Shown here: positions 1-8,042 of the stretch, one piece after another
Layout: the number at the start of each line of letters is the position of its first letter
Position numbering within the stretch: position 1 is the stretch's first letter
NCBI GenBank assembly: GCA_003142855.1
Contig: PLNW01000063.1
Location: 62,001-126,000 of the forward strand
DNA: 64,000 bases
Reading direction: 5' to 3'
Source: Myxococcales bacterium
GTDB taxonomy: Bacteria > Myxococcota_A > Polyangia > Fen-1088
Position numbers and translations under genes: made by a program
The notes under the pieces: model-generated
Database searches by the model: none
Told to the model about the DNA's origin: nothing
Seen by the model: the letters and a program-made list of their open reading frames with translations, nothing else

Positions 1-439
1 CGCTGATGCCCTTCCAGGTGCAGTAGCGCTTCCACAGCTCGGCCGGGGAAGGGAACGCATCCATGGAAAGCTCATGCTCAGGACGTCGCTGCTGGCCCGA
101 CCTGTCGTGTTCGAGGAAGCCGTCGCCATTTGAGCTGTAGACCGAGGGCACGCCCATCATCTCGGCATAGGTCAGGGCCTGTTGCATGCCATCGCCAACC
201 CGGTGCGTGTTGTCCTTGGCCTCAACCACTGCGATGGGGATGTTCGGCTTGTAGTAGAGGACGTAGTCGGCGAACTTGCGCTCGCCCCGTCGGACCATGC
301 GTCCACGGACGATGACCTGGCCGTCGGTCAGGTAGACCTGTTCACGCACCTGCGAATTGATGTCCCACCCAGCCGCAGCCAACGCCGGGGTGATGAACTT
401 GGTACAGATGTCCCGTTCCGACAGGTCCTTCTTGTTCAC
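1..439 (-). CDS. hsdR: Type I restriction endonuclease subunit R, N-terminal part (cut by window edge)
   Basis: The reverse strand encodes about 146 residues continuing past base 1. They read like the N-terminus of EcoEI-type HsdR, the ATP-dependent translocase/nuclease subunit of type I restriction systems: NKKDLSERDICTKFITPAL at the start, then ADYVLYYKPNIPIAVVEAKD, which holds the Asp and Glu-x-Lys of the PD-(D/E)xK nuclease site, then VGDGMQQALTYAEMMGVPS. The helicase motor would lie outside the window. The start is taken as GTG at 439, because no ATG lies in frame between it and the upstream gene. A HicB/XRE gene ends 60 bases upstream on the same strand. hsdM and hsdS are not visible, so completeness of the system is unknown. 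Confidence 0.82.
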   Translation of the reverse strand, partial: MNKKDLSERDICTKFITPALAAAGWDINSQVREQVYLTDGQVIVRGRMVRRGERKFADYVLYYKPNIPIAVVEAKDNTHRVGDGMQQALTYAEMMGVPSVYSSNGDGFLEHDRSGQQRRPEHELSMDAFPSPAELWKRYCTWKGIS

Positions 440-499
440 GATGTGCCCGCCAGCCAGACGCCATGGTACCGCAGATCGGGGGTCGCTGGCGGGGATCCG

Positions 500-931
500 T
501 CAAGCAGCCCGTAGACCGACTTCCAGGCGTACGCCCAAAGCCGCGGCCACTCGTTCGAGCATGTCGAGTGTGGGATTGTGATCGGGATCTTCCAGGCGGG
601 CCACGGCAGGCTGGCTCAGTCCCGCTCGCCGAGCCAACTCGGCTTGCGTCAGCCCGGCACGCAAACGCGCCCACCGCAGCGCGAGTTTCACCGCGAGCTT
701 GGCCGGAACGGGTACCTGCAGCGCCCGCGCGCGACCCTTGGTCCGAACCGTCCTGGGTTCGGGAGGCGCCTGACCTGACACCAGATGCGCTTCCAGCCAT
801 CCCATCAAAGCTTCTGCTGCGCGTTTGCCAATGTCCTCCCCCGGATCGGCGAACGTCTGGCATCCCGGACACCCGGGGAAGTCGGCCAACGTCTGCCTGC
901 CTTCCTTCGTGATGATCGCCGTGTAGTACAT
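500..931 (-). CDS. HicB-family antitoxin-like protein with C-terminal XRE helix-turn-helix
   Basis: A 143-residue protein. The N-terminus (MYYTAIITKEGRQTLADFPG) has the HicB partial RNase-H-like fold, with the usual 'pGc.tfAd..ed..k.A.eAL..wl' pattern at residues 20-50. Residues 85-135 form a Cro/CI-type HTH (AGLTQAELARRAGLSQPAVA). HicB proteins of this kind bind a HicA toxin and autorepress their operon. The ATG at 931 is preceded by GAGGT at good spacing and was preferred over an in-frame start at 979. No hicA-sized gene is visible on either side. It lies directly upstream of hsdR, so it may have become a regulator of that restriction gene (inference). Confidence 0.75.
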   Translation of the reverse strand: MYYTAIITKEGRQTLADFPGCPGCQTFADPGEDIGKRAAEALMGWLEAHLVSGQAPPEPRTVRTKGRARALQVPVPAKLAVKLALRWARLRAGLTQAELARRAGLSQPAVARLEDPDHNPTLDMLERVAAALGVRLEVGLRAA

Positions 932-958
932 GGTTGTTACCTCAGCTCGGTCGATGTC

Positions 959-1076
959 ACGATTGCCGGTATACCACAAATGTTATGGCGGCGGCAGAAT
1001 CCGGCGGATTGTGGTTCCGCACACCAGGCAAGGCGCGCCCGCGCGGCCGCGCACCTTGAGGAATTTCTGACCGGAG
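959..1076 (-). pseudogene. Relic of a Fpg/Nei DNA glycosylase C-terminal zinc finger
   Basis: The reverse strand from 1076 reads GQKFLKVRGRAGAPCLVCG then TTIRRI, closely matching the first half of the Fpg/Nei zinc finger (R-F-L-K-V-x-G-R-x-G-x-P-C-x-x-C-G-T-x-I). The frame then hits a stop (983-985). The next in-frame residues, LWYTGNRD, resemble the degraded second half, usually (T/W)(F/Y)C-x-x-C-Q, with both cysteines lost. Nothing of the catalytic body is present upstream: the PIG-V-like gene ends at 1080. I read this as the 3' scar of a deleted glycosylase gene. Confidence 0.5.
968..973 (-). promoter_or_regulatory. Possible extended -10 element for the hicB-like gene
   Basis: On the reverse strand TGTGGTATACC places an extended -10 (TG-n-TATACC) about 37 bases before the hicB-like ATG. 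No good -35 hexamer is seen. The element lies inside the decayed Fpg/Nei-like relic. Confidence 0.25.
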
Positions 1077-1079
1077 GCG

Positions 1080-2291
1080 CTACGCCACCCAAAGTCCCAG
1101 CACGAACAGCATCTGTTGATGCGCGGCCAGCACGCAGGATATGGCAACGATGAGGTAGTACAGTGCTTCGCGCTCGCCCAGGGCCGCGGCGGCGACGTAC
1201 ACGGGAAAGGCCACTGATAGGTAGCGACCGGCCGATGTCCACTTGGCCAGAACACTCGCGGTCATGAGCAGCGCCCAGATGCCATGGGACAGCGGCAGCT
1301 TTTGGCGAAGCATTGCCCAAATCACGGCCGCAATGACAAAGCCAATGCTGCCAATTTGCACGAAGGTGAGCGAGGTGGCACTCCCGGCGGCGAGTGCGGC
1401 GGGCTTGATTGCGCCGAGTATTTGCGCAAAGGCCGCGGTGATAGGCGCCTCCATTGCCCAGCCCGAGACATACTGGGCGCGATAGAATTCAAGAGGATTC
1501 CCGTAGCGCGCCCACAGGAAACCGCAAAAAGCCAACAGCCCCAAAGTGCCCAGCAAGAGAAAGAGAATATCGGCGCGAATACGGCGCCAACGAAACTGGG
1601 ATTGCTCCAGGTACAGGATGACGAGCCCGACGAGAAGCAGGCAACCGGTCACGCGCGTGGCGCCGGCAAGTCCGGCCAGCACGCTGGCCCAGAGCCAGTG
1701 CCGCTTGTCGGCGGCATAGAAAGCGGCGAGAGCCAGCGCAAGGAAGAGCGACTCGCTGTACATGGCCATGAAGAATACCGAGAAGGGCGACACGCAAAGC
1801 AGGACGACCACCCGGCGGGCTGTGGCGTCACCGAGCCGGTCGCGTACCAGACGGTGCAAGATGATGGCGGCCGCCAGGAAAGCCAGATTGGCGACCAGCA
1901 GCCCGGCTATCCAAGTATTGCCCACCACCAGCTTGGTCAGCCGCACGCACAGCGGATACAGCGGGAAAAAGGCGGTATTTCGTTGCTGGCCTGCAATGAT
2001 GGCGGTCGGCGCGATGTAGCCCTGGTCGGCAATGTGCGCGTACCAGTCGCTGTCCCAACGAAAGAAGCCGTCGAGCAACAGGTTGCGGGGGAAGGGACGA
2101 ATCGACGGGGCGACGGGAAACTTGCCCAGAGTCAGATACCCGAGCAGCACGAAACTGGCTCGGGTGATGAGAAAGACCATGCTCGGATACCACGCGCCCG
2201 TAGCTGCCTTTGCCAAGTGGTCGCGAGCCCAGCGCCAGCGCGACTCGGCGCCGGCAGGCGCGCGCAATGTCGGGTCAGCAAGGTTCGGCAT
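1080..2291 (-). CDS. PIG-V-like polytopic mannosyltransferase (GT-C fold)
   Basis: A 403-residue membrane protein with about 9-10 hydrophobic helices. An early luminal loop carries RWDSDWYAHIADQGY, then NTAFFPLYPLCVRL, the hallmark (F/R)-W-D-x-x-(H/W)-Y and (A)FFPLYP motifs of the PIG-V/Mannosyl_trans2 family. These enzymes use polyprenyl-phosphate sugars to glycosylate lipids or cell-envelope glycans from the periplasmic side. The start MPNLADPTL at 2291 is the first ATG before the homologous region; upstream sequence in the same frame is the shadow of the MFS gene. The MFS gene ends 65 bases upstream on the same strand, so co-transcription is likely. Donor and acceptor are unknown. Confidence 0.7.
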   Translation of the reverse strand: MPNLADPTLRAPAGAESRWRWARDHLAKAATGAWYPSMVFLITRASFVLLGYLTLGKFPVAPSIRPFPRNLLLDGFFRWDSDWYAHIADQGYIAPTAIIAGQQRNTAFFPLYPLCVRLTKLVVGNTWIAGLLVANLAFLAAAIILHRLVRDRLGDATARRVVVLLCVSPFSVFFMAMYSESLFLALALAAFYAADKRHWLWASVLAGLAGATRVTGCLLLVGLVILYLEQSQFRWRRIRADILFLLLGTLGLLAFCGFLWARYGNPLEFYRAQYVSGWAMEAPITAAFAQILGAIKPAALAAGSATSLTFVQIGSIGFVIAAVIWAMLRQKLPLSHGIWALLMTASVLAKWTSAGRYLSVAFPVYVAAAALGEREALYYLIVAISCVLAAHQQMLFVLGLWVA

Positions 2292-2356
2292 TGTGTTCAC
2301 GCAGGACGCGCGGGACGCAGCATCCGAGGAATTCGATCTATACCACGACCGGCTTG

Positions 2357-3577
2357 TCAGCGCGGCAGGCGAACCCGCGACGCTGATACCAGATTCACGC
2401 ACGCAATCGCCACGCCCAGCAGGAACACGTATTCGTAGCCCCAGCGCATCCAGATGATGCCGCCCAACGAGGCGACAAAGATGGAAAACAGGTGGTCGAT
2501 GCTCACGCCCATCATCAGGGTCTGCGACACATCGCCGGGCTGCACGGCGATCTTCTTCAGATACGTGGCGCGCGCCATGCCGACGGACATCAGTAGCTGG
2601 TCCAGGATGAAGCAGGCCCCGGCCACCAGCAGGGCCGTGTTCTCGCCAAACAGGCGGCGCGAGAAACCGTAGCCAAAGCACACGAAGATCAGCACGACGG
2701 CCTCGCCCATGAGAATGAAACGCTCGCCCAGACGATCGATGGCGCGGCCGAGCAGCGGGTTGAACACAATTCCGATGAGGCCGCCCGCAAACAGCAGCGA
2801 GGCCACCGTCTGCGTGGGCTGCTTGAAAATCGTGACCAGCACCCAGGGCGAAAAGGTCAGGAAGATCTGCTTGCGCGTGCCGTACAGGATGCTCAGCCAG
2901 TAGTACAGCTTGTACTCGCGTCGCATCACGAAGCGGGTGCGAGTGGCCGGCGGCGGATCGGCCTTCATGGTGCGGATGAGCAGGGCCGCAAGCAGCAGGC
3001 CGCCGGCGGCGATGAGGAAAGCGGTGGCAAAGCCGAAGCCCAGGCTGCGAAAGCCCACCAGGATCAACAGGCTGCCGCCGATGCCGGCCAGGTTGCTGGC
3101 CCCGGTGACCTGGCCCAGCCGTCGGCCCGCCTGGCCCTCGGCGGCGAACTCCATGGTGATGCTTTGGATGAGCGGCATGAACAGGTGCTGGCCCACGCTG
3201 AAAAGGAACAACCAGGCCACCATCACGCCGTAGTGCGAGGAAAAGAGAGCAACGCCCGCGATGCCCAGCCCGCCCACCAGGTTGGCCAGGGCGGCCAGGC
3301 GGCGCGAGCTCATGAGGTAGAGCAGCGCGGAGACGAACACCACCAGAAAGCCGGGCATCTCGCGCGGCAGCTCCAGCAAGCCGCGCTGGAAATTGCCGAT
3401 GGAGTAGGTTTCGTTGAGAAAGTTGTTGAAGACCGCGGTAACCGCGCTCTGCGAGAACGCGTACAGAGTCGCCGCGATCACGAACAGGACGAAGTCACGC
3501 GGCAGCCCGAAGAGGCGCACCCGGAAGCTGGGCGAGGGACTGCGGGATTCGGGCGGCGGGATAGGGCTGTCGGACAA
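2357..3577 (-). CDS. Major facilitator superfamily transporter
   Basis: A 406-residue protein with about 12 predicted transmembrane helices in two halves separated by a basic loop near residue 205 (TRTRFVMRREYKLYYW). The second half has the MFS-like loop LLGRAIDRLGERFILMGEA. Substrate cannot be read from the sequence. The only starts before helix 1 are TTG (3577, used here) and GTG about 19 codons in. TATAGT lies 8 bases before the TTG, as for the divergent ATPase gene. It is probably transcribed with the PIG-V-like gene, which suggests envelope glycan or lipid export or uptake (inference). Confidence 0.82.
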   Translation of the reverse strand: MSDSPIPPPESRSPSPSFRVRLFGLPRDFVLFVIAATLYAFSQSAVTAVFNNFLNETYSIGNFQRGLLELPREMPGFLVVFVSALLYLMSSRRLAALANLVGGLGIAGVALFSSHYGVMVAWLFLFSVGQHLFMPLIQSITMEFAAEGQAGRRLGQVTGASNLAGIGGSLLILVGFRSLGFGFATAFLIAAGGLLLAALLIRTMKADPPPATRTRFVMRREYKLYYWLSILYGTRKQIFLTFSPWVLVTIFKQPTQTVASLLFAGGLIGIVFNPLLGRAIDRLGERFILMGEAVVLIFVCFGYGFSRRLFGENTALLVAGACFILDQLLMSVGMARATYLKKIAVQPGDVSQTLMMGVSIDHLFSIFVASLGGIIWMRWGYEYVFLLGVAIACVNLVSASRVRLPR

Positions 3578-3750
3578 GGCGCCGCACTATAGCTTGTCGC
3601 AGGCGTGGACGCGCACGGAACTATCGGCTCTCGTCGGAGGGCACCATCCAGGACTCCGCGCTGCGCGCCATACTGCCTGGTTGACATGACAGATGTGGTG
3701 GGCAATCGTCGCAGCCCCTCACGTGCCTCGGCCGCGCTCTGCTATCGTAC

Positions 3751-3779
3751 TTTACATTTGGTTGGTCTGAACGTATAGT
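3751..3779 (+). promoter_or_regulatory. Sigma-70-type promoter for the AAA ATPase gene
   Basis: TTTACA (3751-3756), a 17-base spacer and TATAGT (3774-3779). The ATG follows 8 bases after the -10 hexamer with no Shine-Dalgarno, so the transcript would begin at or next to the start codon (leaderless). Confidence 0.55.
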
Positions 3780-3787
3780 CCCATAGC

Positions 3788-4912
3788 ATGATCAAACGGC
3801 CCTTCTGGTTGCGACGCATCGAGGAGTCCTGGACCGAGGCTCCCATCGCCTGGCTTTGCGGCGTCCGGCGCTGTGGCAAGACCACACTGGCCGAAAGCCT
3901 GGGCAAGGAGCGAATTCTCTATGTCAACTGCGACCTGCCTGCTGTCGAGGACATGACCCGCGATCCGCAGCTATTCTTTCGCTCGTGCACAAAGCCGGTC
4001 GTGGTCTTTGACGAAATCCATCAGCTACGCGACCCCGCGCGACTCCTGAAGATTGGCGCCGACGTTTTCCCGAAGCTCAAGATCCTCGCCACGGGTTCTT
4101 CGACGCTCGCGGCGAGCAAGAAGTTCCGTGACACGCTCACCGGTCGGAAACGCACGATCCACCTACCGCCGGTATTGTGGGGTGAACTCGCCGCCTTTGG
4201 CGTGCCGTTACCCCAGCGCCTCTACCACGGTGGGCTGCCTGCTGCGCTTCTCGCCGATAGCAAACGACCGGCTCTCTACCGGGAGTGGATGGATTCCTTT
4301 TTTGCCCGCGACATCCAGCGCTTGTTTGGGTTCCGCGACCTGAACCGCTTCAACGCGCTTTTCGAGTACGTCTTGCGCCAGAGCGGTGGACAACTTGAAA
4401 TCACCAAGACGGCAGCGTCCGTTGGCATCACCCGCCCCACGGTAGAGAGCCATCTGCGTGCCCTGGAAATCACTCACGCCATCACGCTGGTCCGGCCCTT
4501 TCACGGTGGCGGCCAGAAAGAAATCGTGAAGATGCCCAAGGTGTATGGCTTCGACACTGGATTCGTCAGCTTCGCGCGGGGTTGGGATCCGCTGCGGCAC
4601 GGCGATCTTGGCTTGCTCTGGGAACATGTGGTCTTGGAACATCTGCAAGCCCATTTCCCCGAAACGCCCGTGCGCTACTGGCGCGACAAATCGGGCTGCG
4701 AGGTTGACTTCGTTCTTACGCGCCGTCGCGACCAAGTGGACGCCATAGAGTGCAAATGGGAAGCGCGTGCATTCGACAGCGCGGCCTTGAAAGTCTTCCG
4801 CAGTTGCTATTCCAAAGGCCGCAACTTCCTGGTTTCCCCTTCCGGCGACCCGCCTCACGTCCGCCGCTATGGACAACTGGAAGTGACGGTCTGCACGCCG
4901 TCGGAACTTTGA
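3788..4912 (+). CDS. AAA+ ATPase with DUF4143 domain
   Basis: A 374-residue protein of the widespread AAA_14/DUF4143 family. The Walker A is GVRRCGKTTLAES (residues about 25-37), the Walker B is VVVFDEIHQLRD (about 76-87) and the sensor region is ILATGSSTLAASKKFRDTL. The DUF4143 half (residues about 190-374) includes the winged-helix-like ITKTAASVGITRPTVESHL and a nuclease-like strand pair ending in VDFVLTRRRDQVDAIECKWE, with the D...E-x-K arrangement of PD-(D/E)xK folds. The biological role of the family is not settled; members are often linked to mobile or defence contexts. It is a single plus-strand gene flanked by minus-strand genes. Confidence 0.85.
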   Translation: MIKRPFWLRRIEESWTEAPIAWLCGVRRCGKTTLAESLGKERILYVNCDLPAVEDMTRDPQLFFRSCTKPVVVFDEIHQLRDPARLLKIGADVFPKLKILATGSSTLAASKKFRDTLTGRKRTIHLPPVLWGELAAFGVPLPQRLYHGGLPAALLADSKRPALYREWMDSFFARDIQRLFGFRDLNRFNALFEYVLRQSGGQLEITKTAASVGITRPTVESHLRALEITHAITLVRPFHGGGQKEIVKMPKVYGFDTGFVSFARGWDPLRHGDLGLLWEHVVLEHLQAHFPETPVRYWRDKSGCEVDFVLTRRRDQVDAIECKWEARAFDSAALKVFRSCYSKGRNFLVSPSGDPPHVRRYGQLEVTVCTPSEL

Positions 4913-4987
4913 GCAGCGCTACCAGCACGACATGCGCGCCGGGATCACGCCAGAGCGTCTTCGATGCTGGACGGCCACACCGAAATG

Positions 4988-6565
4988 CTACTTGGGGCTC
5001 AGCTTCACCACCGTGGTTCTCGTTGCCCAATAGACGCTGGTGTCGTCCACGGCGATTCTCCCGGGGCTGTCTTGCGCCAGGGCGAGTTTCGTGGCGGTGC
5101 CCCCACCGATCGGTGTCTTCATCACAGCACCGCCGCTGTAGAGGTCGGCGCCGTTGGTCCAGTACACGGAAGAGCTGTCGACCGCGATGCTCGCGACGGA
5201 CGAGAATAGAGCCAGTCCCGATACGAACGTCACCGGACTGCCGCCGTCGAGTGGCATCTTCATCACTGAGCCGCCCGCGATCCAGTACACGCTGGTAGAG
5301 TCCACCACGAGGCCATGCGGCGTGTCTTGGGCCGAGGCGACCATGATGGGGGTGCCACCGCCGACCGGCACTTTCATCACCGTGCCGTCTGTAGTGTCGT
5401 CGGATCCGAAGCTGAACGTTCCAAAGTTGGTCCAGTAGACGTAGACGGCGTCCACGGCGATGCTGCTGGGGAAGCCCTGGACCGAGGCCACCGGGACAGG
5501 AGTGCCGCCGTCCAGTGACACCCTCATCAGAGCGCTGCCGTTCATCCAATAGACGCCACCAGCGCCCAAGGCGATCCCGTTCTGGCCACCGTTGGCAAGC
5601 GTTGTGGGAGTGCCACCGGCCAAGGGTACTTTCATGATGTCGTAGGTCGAATCGGTCATAGGTGACACCCAGCGTACCCAATAGACGCCGAAAGCGTCGA
5701 CAACGATATTCTCGATCATGTTGTCGTTGGAGACGAGCGGCGTAGGAGCGCCACCGCCCAGCGGCACCTTGTTCAAGCTGTCATGATTCACGTTCTCATC
5801 ACCCGCCCAACCGGCCACCGTCCAGTACAGGCTGGAGTTGTCCACGGCGATGTCGCTGACAAACTCCACGGAAGCAAGAGTGGCAAACGTGACGAGACAG
5901 CGGCCCAGCATACACTGAGTTGTGGAAGGAGCGGGGACCGCCGGGCAGATGGTGCCGCATCCGCCGCAGTTGTTGTTGTCCATCTGAATGTCGGTGCAGA
6001 TATCGTTGCAGGTCACATCGCATGTGCAGGTGGGCTCGGTACCGTCCCATGTGCCATCGGCCTGGCAAGTGCGGGTTGCATCGCCCTGCAGGCTGTATCC
6101 CGACGAGCAGAAATAGCTGGCCGTCGCCCCATATTTCGTGATGGGGGCACTGACCACCCCGTTTGCTATTCCGGCAGGCGTTTCGCAAACAGCATCAACC
6201 GCGACGCAGGTTGGAACATCGCCGCTCCAGGTTCCATCGGTCTGACAGGTGCGGGTTGCCGATCCCGAGAGGGCGAAGCCTGGCGTGCATGAATACGTGG
6301 CCGTCGACCCGAGTGTGTAGGATGGCACGCTCACGGAGCCGTTGCTGGGATTGCCTGGCCAAGTACAACCGGTAGCGGTGGTGCTGGACGCTCCGCCGGT
6401 GCCTCCTGTGGTCGGAATTAGACTGGTGCCGCCAGTGCCACCAGCCGCGTCTTGCTGGCCCTGCACACCTCCACCTCCATCGGGCCGCGACTTTGCGCCC
6501 CTGGCCGCGCAACTAGCGACAGCCAGTGCCACGAAAAAATGGAGGCCGCGTTTCACCATGGTCAT
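4988..6565 (-). CDS. Lipoprotein with two Sushi (CCP) domains and a YWT-type beta-propeller
   Basis: A 525-residue protein starting MTMVKRGLHFF, with a lipobox ending at Cys19 (VASC). A Gly/Thr-rich linker leads to two complete Sushi modules (about residues 70-127 and 130-185), each with the four-Cys pattern, for example YSCTPGFALSGSATRTCQTD. A short Cys-rich segment follows (CNNDICT-like, then NCGGCGTICP, a motif frequent in myxobacterial surface proteins). The C-terminal half has about seven repeats of the type AVDSSSVYWTNG...GGxVMKxPxxGGxPxxLA, a beta-propeller. AGGGA precedes the ATG at 6565; upstream in-frame Met codons were not used. It is probably a surface adhesion or ligand-binding protein; no enzymatic motif is seen. 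Confidence 0.75.
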   Translation of the reverse strand: MTMVKRGLHFFVALAVASCAARGAKSRPDGGGGVQGQQDAAGGTGGTSLIPTTGGTGGASSTTATGCTWPGNPSNGSVSVPSYTLGSTATYSCTPGFALSGSATRTCQTDGTWSGDVPTCVAVDAVCETPAGIANGVVSAPITKYGATASYFCSSGYSLQGDATRTCQADGTWDGTEPTCTCDVTCNDICTDIQMDNNNCGGCGTICPAVPAPSTTQCMLGRCLVTFATLASVEFVSDIAVDNSSLYWTVAGWAGDENVNHDSLNKVPLGGGAPTPLVSNDNMIENIVVDAFGVYWVRWVSPMTDSTYDIMKVPLAGGTPTTLANGGQNGIALGAGGVYWMNGSALMRVSLDGGTPVPVASVQGFPSSIAVDAVYVYWTNFGTFSFGSDDTTDGTVMKVPVGGGTPIMVASAQDTPHGLVVDSTSVYWIAGGSVMKMPLDGGSPVTFVSGLALFSSVASIAVDSSSVYWTNGADLYSGGAVMKTPIGGGTATKLALAQDSPGRIAVDDTSVYWATRTTVVKLSPK

Positions 6566-6614
6566 TAGAATCCCTGCCCGACAACGCCTATAATAGCATC
6601 CCGAGGGCAGCGGC

Positions 6615-7286
6615 ATGAATAAGGGCAAGCGAAAGACACAATCGGCTCGTCGGTATGCTCTGCTTGTAGTCACCGTCCTGGCCAGCTGCTCAAGAAGCCC
6701 GCTCCGTACTGCGCACGATGGGGCTGCCGCTGGAGGTGGCGGTGGCGAGAACTGGGACGTCCCTGGCGCCACCGGGGCCAGCGCTCAAGGTGGAGGCAGC
6801 GTTGCAATTGGTGGTGCTGGTGGCACGGGGACCGGCGGAACGCTCGGCTCATCAGCCAGAGACGCCGCTCCTGGTGGAGCTGTGGATGCCAGCAGCACCC
6901 ACGGAGCTGTGGACGCCACTGGAATTGCGATTTCCATGGATGGCAGTCCGGGTGCCGTTCAGGATGGGGCCACATCCGAGAGCGAGATCGATGCCTCACC
7001 CGATGGCTGGTGTGACGAAATGCCACTGTGGAATGCGATTACTGAAGGCGCAGGGATTTTGGGATACTGTTTGCCTTTCGTGCCGGATTACCACGATCCT
7101 GGTTGCGGCTGGGTCAGAAACGGGGGCTATGTCGTCTTCGACGGCGACGGCAGGGTCGTCGATAATACGGGCTTGTTTGGCGCACAGAAACAAGCATGGC
7201 TGGACGGCCTGTCCACTACGCGCTGGCCATGTCTTGCAAGCCAGACCATGCAATATATGTGTGTCCAGGTTCCAGATGAATGCTAA
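6615..7286 (+). CDS. Hypothetical lipoprotein with Gly-rich linker
   Basis: A 223-residue protein divergent from the Sushi-domain gene, with 49 bases between starts. It has a basic N-terminus, a hydrophobic stretch and a lipobox ending at Cys25 (LASC), then a Gly/Ala/Thr-rich low-complexity linker to about residue 130. The compact C-terminal domain (about 130-223) has five or six cysteines and aromatic residues (DGWCDEMPLWNAITEG; GYCLPFVPDYHDPGCGW). GAGGGC precedes the ATG at good spacing. I do not recognise the domain; disulfide bonding is likely from the even Cys spacing. Confidence 0.62.
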   Translation: MNKGKRKTQSARRYALLVVTVLASCSRSPLRTAHDGAAAGGGGGENWDVPGATGASAQGGGSVAIGGAGGTGTGGTLGSSARDAAPGGAVDASSTHGAVDATGIAISMDGSPGAVQDGATSESEIDASPDGWCDEMPLWNAITEGAGILGYCLPFVPDYHDPGCGWVRNGGYVVFDGDGRVVDNTGLFGAQKQAWLDGLSTTRWPCLASQTMQYMCVQVPDEC

Positions 7287-7310
7287 TTGAATGGGGAGGC
7301 ACCACGCCGC

Positions 7311-8033
7311 TCACAGCAGCAACGCCACCGTCACCACATGCCCGTCGAAATCGCGGCAAAGCAGCGTGAGTGAACGGGGCGCTATTCGCACGGCCAACAC
7401 AGGTGCCAGCCAGACGTCCAGTGCTCGCCATCCCTCAGTCAGACCCGGCGCGACTTTCTCGTCGCCCACCACGATGTCGCGTGTGTCGTGACGAAGCCCG
7501 ATGCCCATGGCCTTGAGCACTGCCTCTTTGGCGCTCCAGATGCGCGCGACTGTCCGGTCGGCGTCGCGGCCACTGCCCACGCGTTCGGCTTCGCTTTCAC
7601 TGAAGAACTGTCGCACCAACGCTGGATCGCGCGGCTCTACACTTTCGATATCAGCGCCAATGCGCGCACCAGGCACCAGCGCCACGGCCGCCAGGCCCCA
7701 ATCCCCACGATGCGAGATCGACAATGACAACGGCCGTCTCCCCTGCCCTTGTCGATCGACGTAGGGCACGCCCGACTCGTCATTGAGAATGCTGCACTGA
7801 CGGCGCCAGTCCTCATTTCTCGGAAGCCCAGCCACGACCCCGTTGTCTTCGGCAGCCAATTCGCCGAGCAACCGCTTGGCTGCCCAGCGGCCCAGCAGCC
7901 ACTTCCGTCGACGCGGCAACAGCGTCAGTCCGGCCAGGATGGTTTCCTCGGCCGGACTGAGCAGTCCAGGCGGCGCCTGACCCTGCGCCAGCGCGGGGTG
8001 CTCGCCGGCGTGGACCAGAACGGTGCGGAACAT
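7311..8033 (-). CDS. Sfp-type 4'-phosphopantetheinyl transferase
   Basis: A 240-residue enzyme that would transfer phosphopantetheine from CoA to carrier-protein domains. It shows the two family motifs: IGADIESVEP (Mg-binding Asp and Glu, about residue 125) and ARIWSAKEAVLKAMG (W-x-x-K-E-A, about residue 168). The N-terminal RRKWLLGRWAAKRLLGEL is the usual CoA-binding basic segment. It starts 9 bases after the stop of the giant synthase gene on the same strand, so it is the likely dedicated activating enzyme, like PfaE beside pfa genes. Its C-terminus converges with the plus-strand lipoprotein gene (24 bases apart). Confidence 0.9.
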   Translation of the reverse strand: MFRTVLVHAGEHPALAQGQAPPGLLSPAEETILAGLTLLPRRRKWLLGRWAAKRLLGELAAEDNGVVAGLPRNEDWRRQCSILNDESGVPYVDRQGQGRRPLSLSISHRGDWGLAAVALVPGARIGADIESVEPRDPALVRQFFSESEAERVGSGRDADRTVARIWSAKEAVLKAMGIGLRHDTRDIVVGDEKVAPGLTEGWRALDVWLAPVLAVRIAPRSLTLLCRDFDGHVVTVALLL

Positions 8034-8042
8034 TGGCGCCGG

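Noticed and set aside
4716-5681. A 321-codon minus-strand open frame overlapping the Sushi/propeller gene
   Set aside because: It is an out-of-frame, Arg-rich shadow. The propeller frame has clear repeated YWT motifs and a lipobox.
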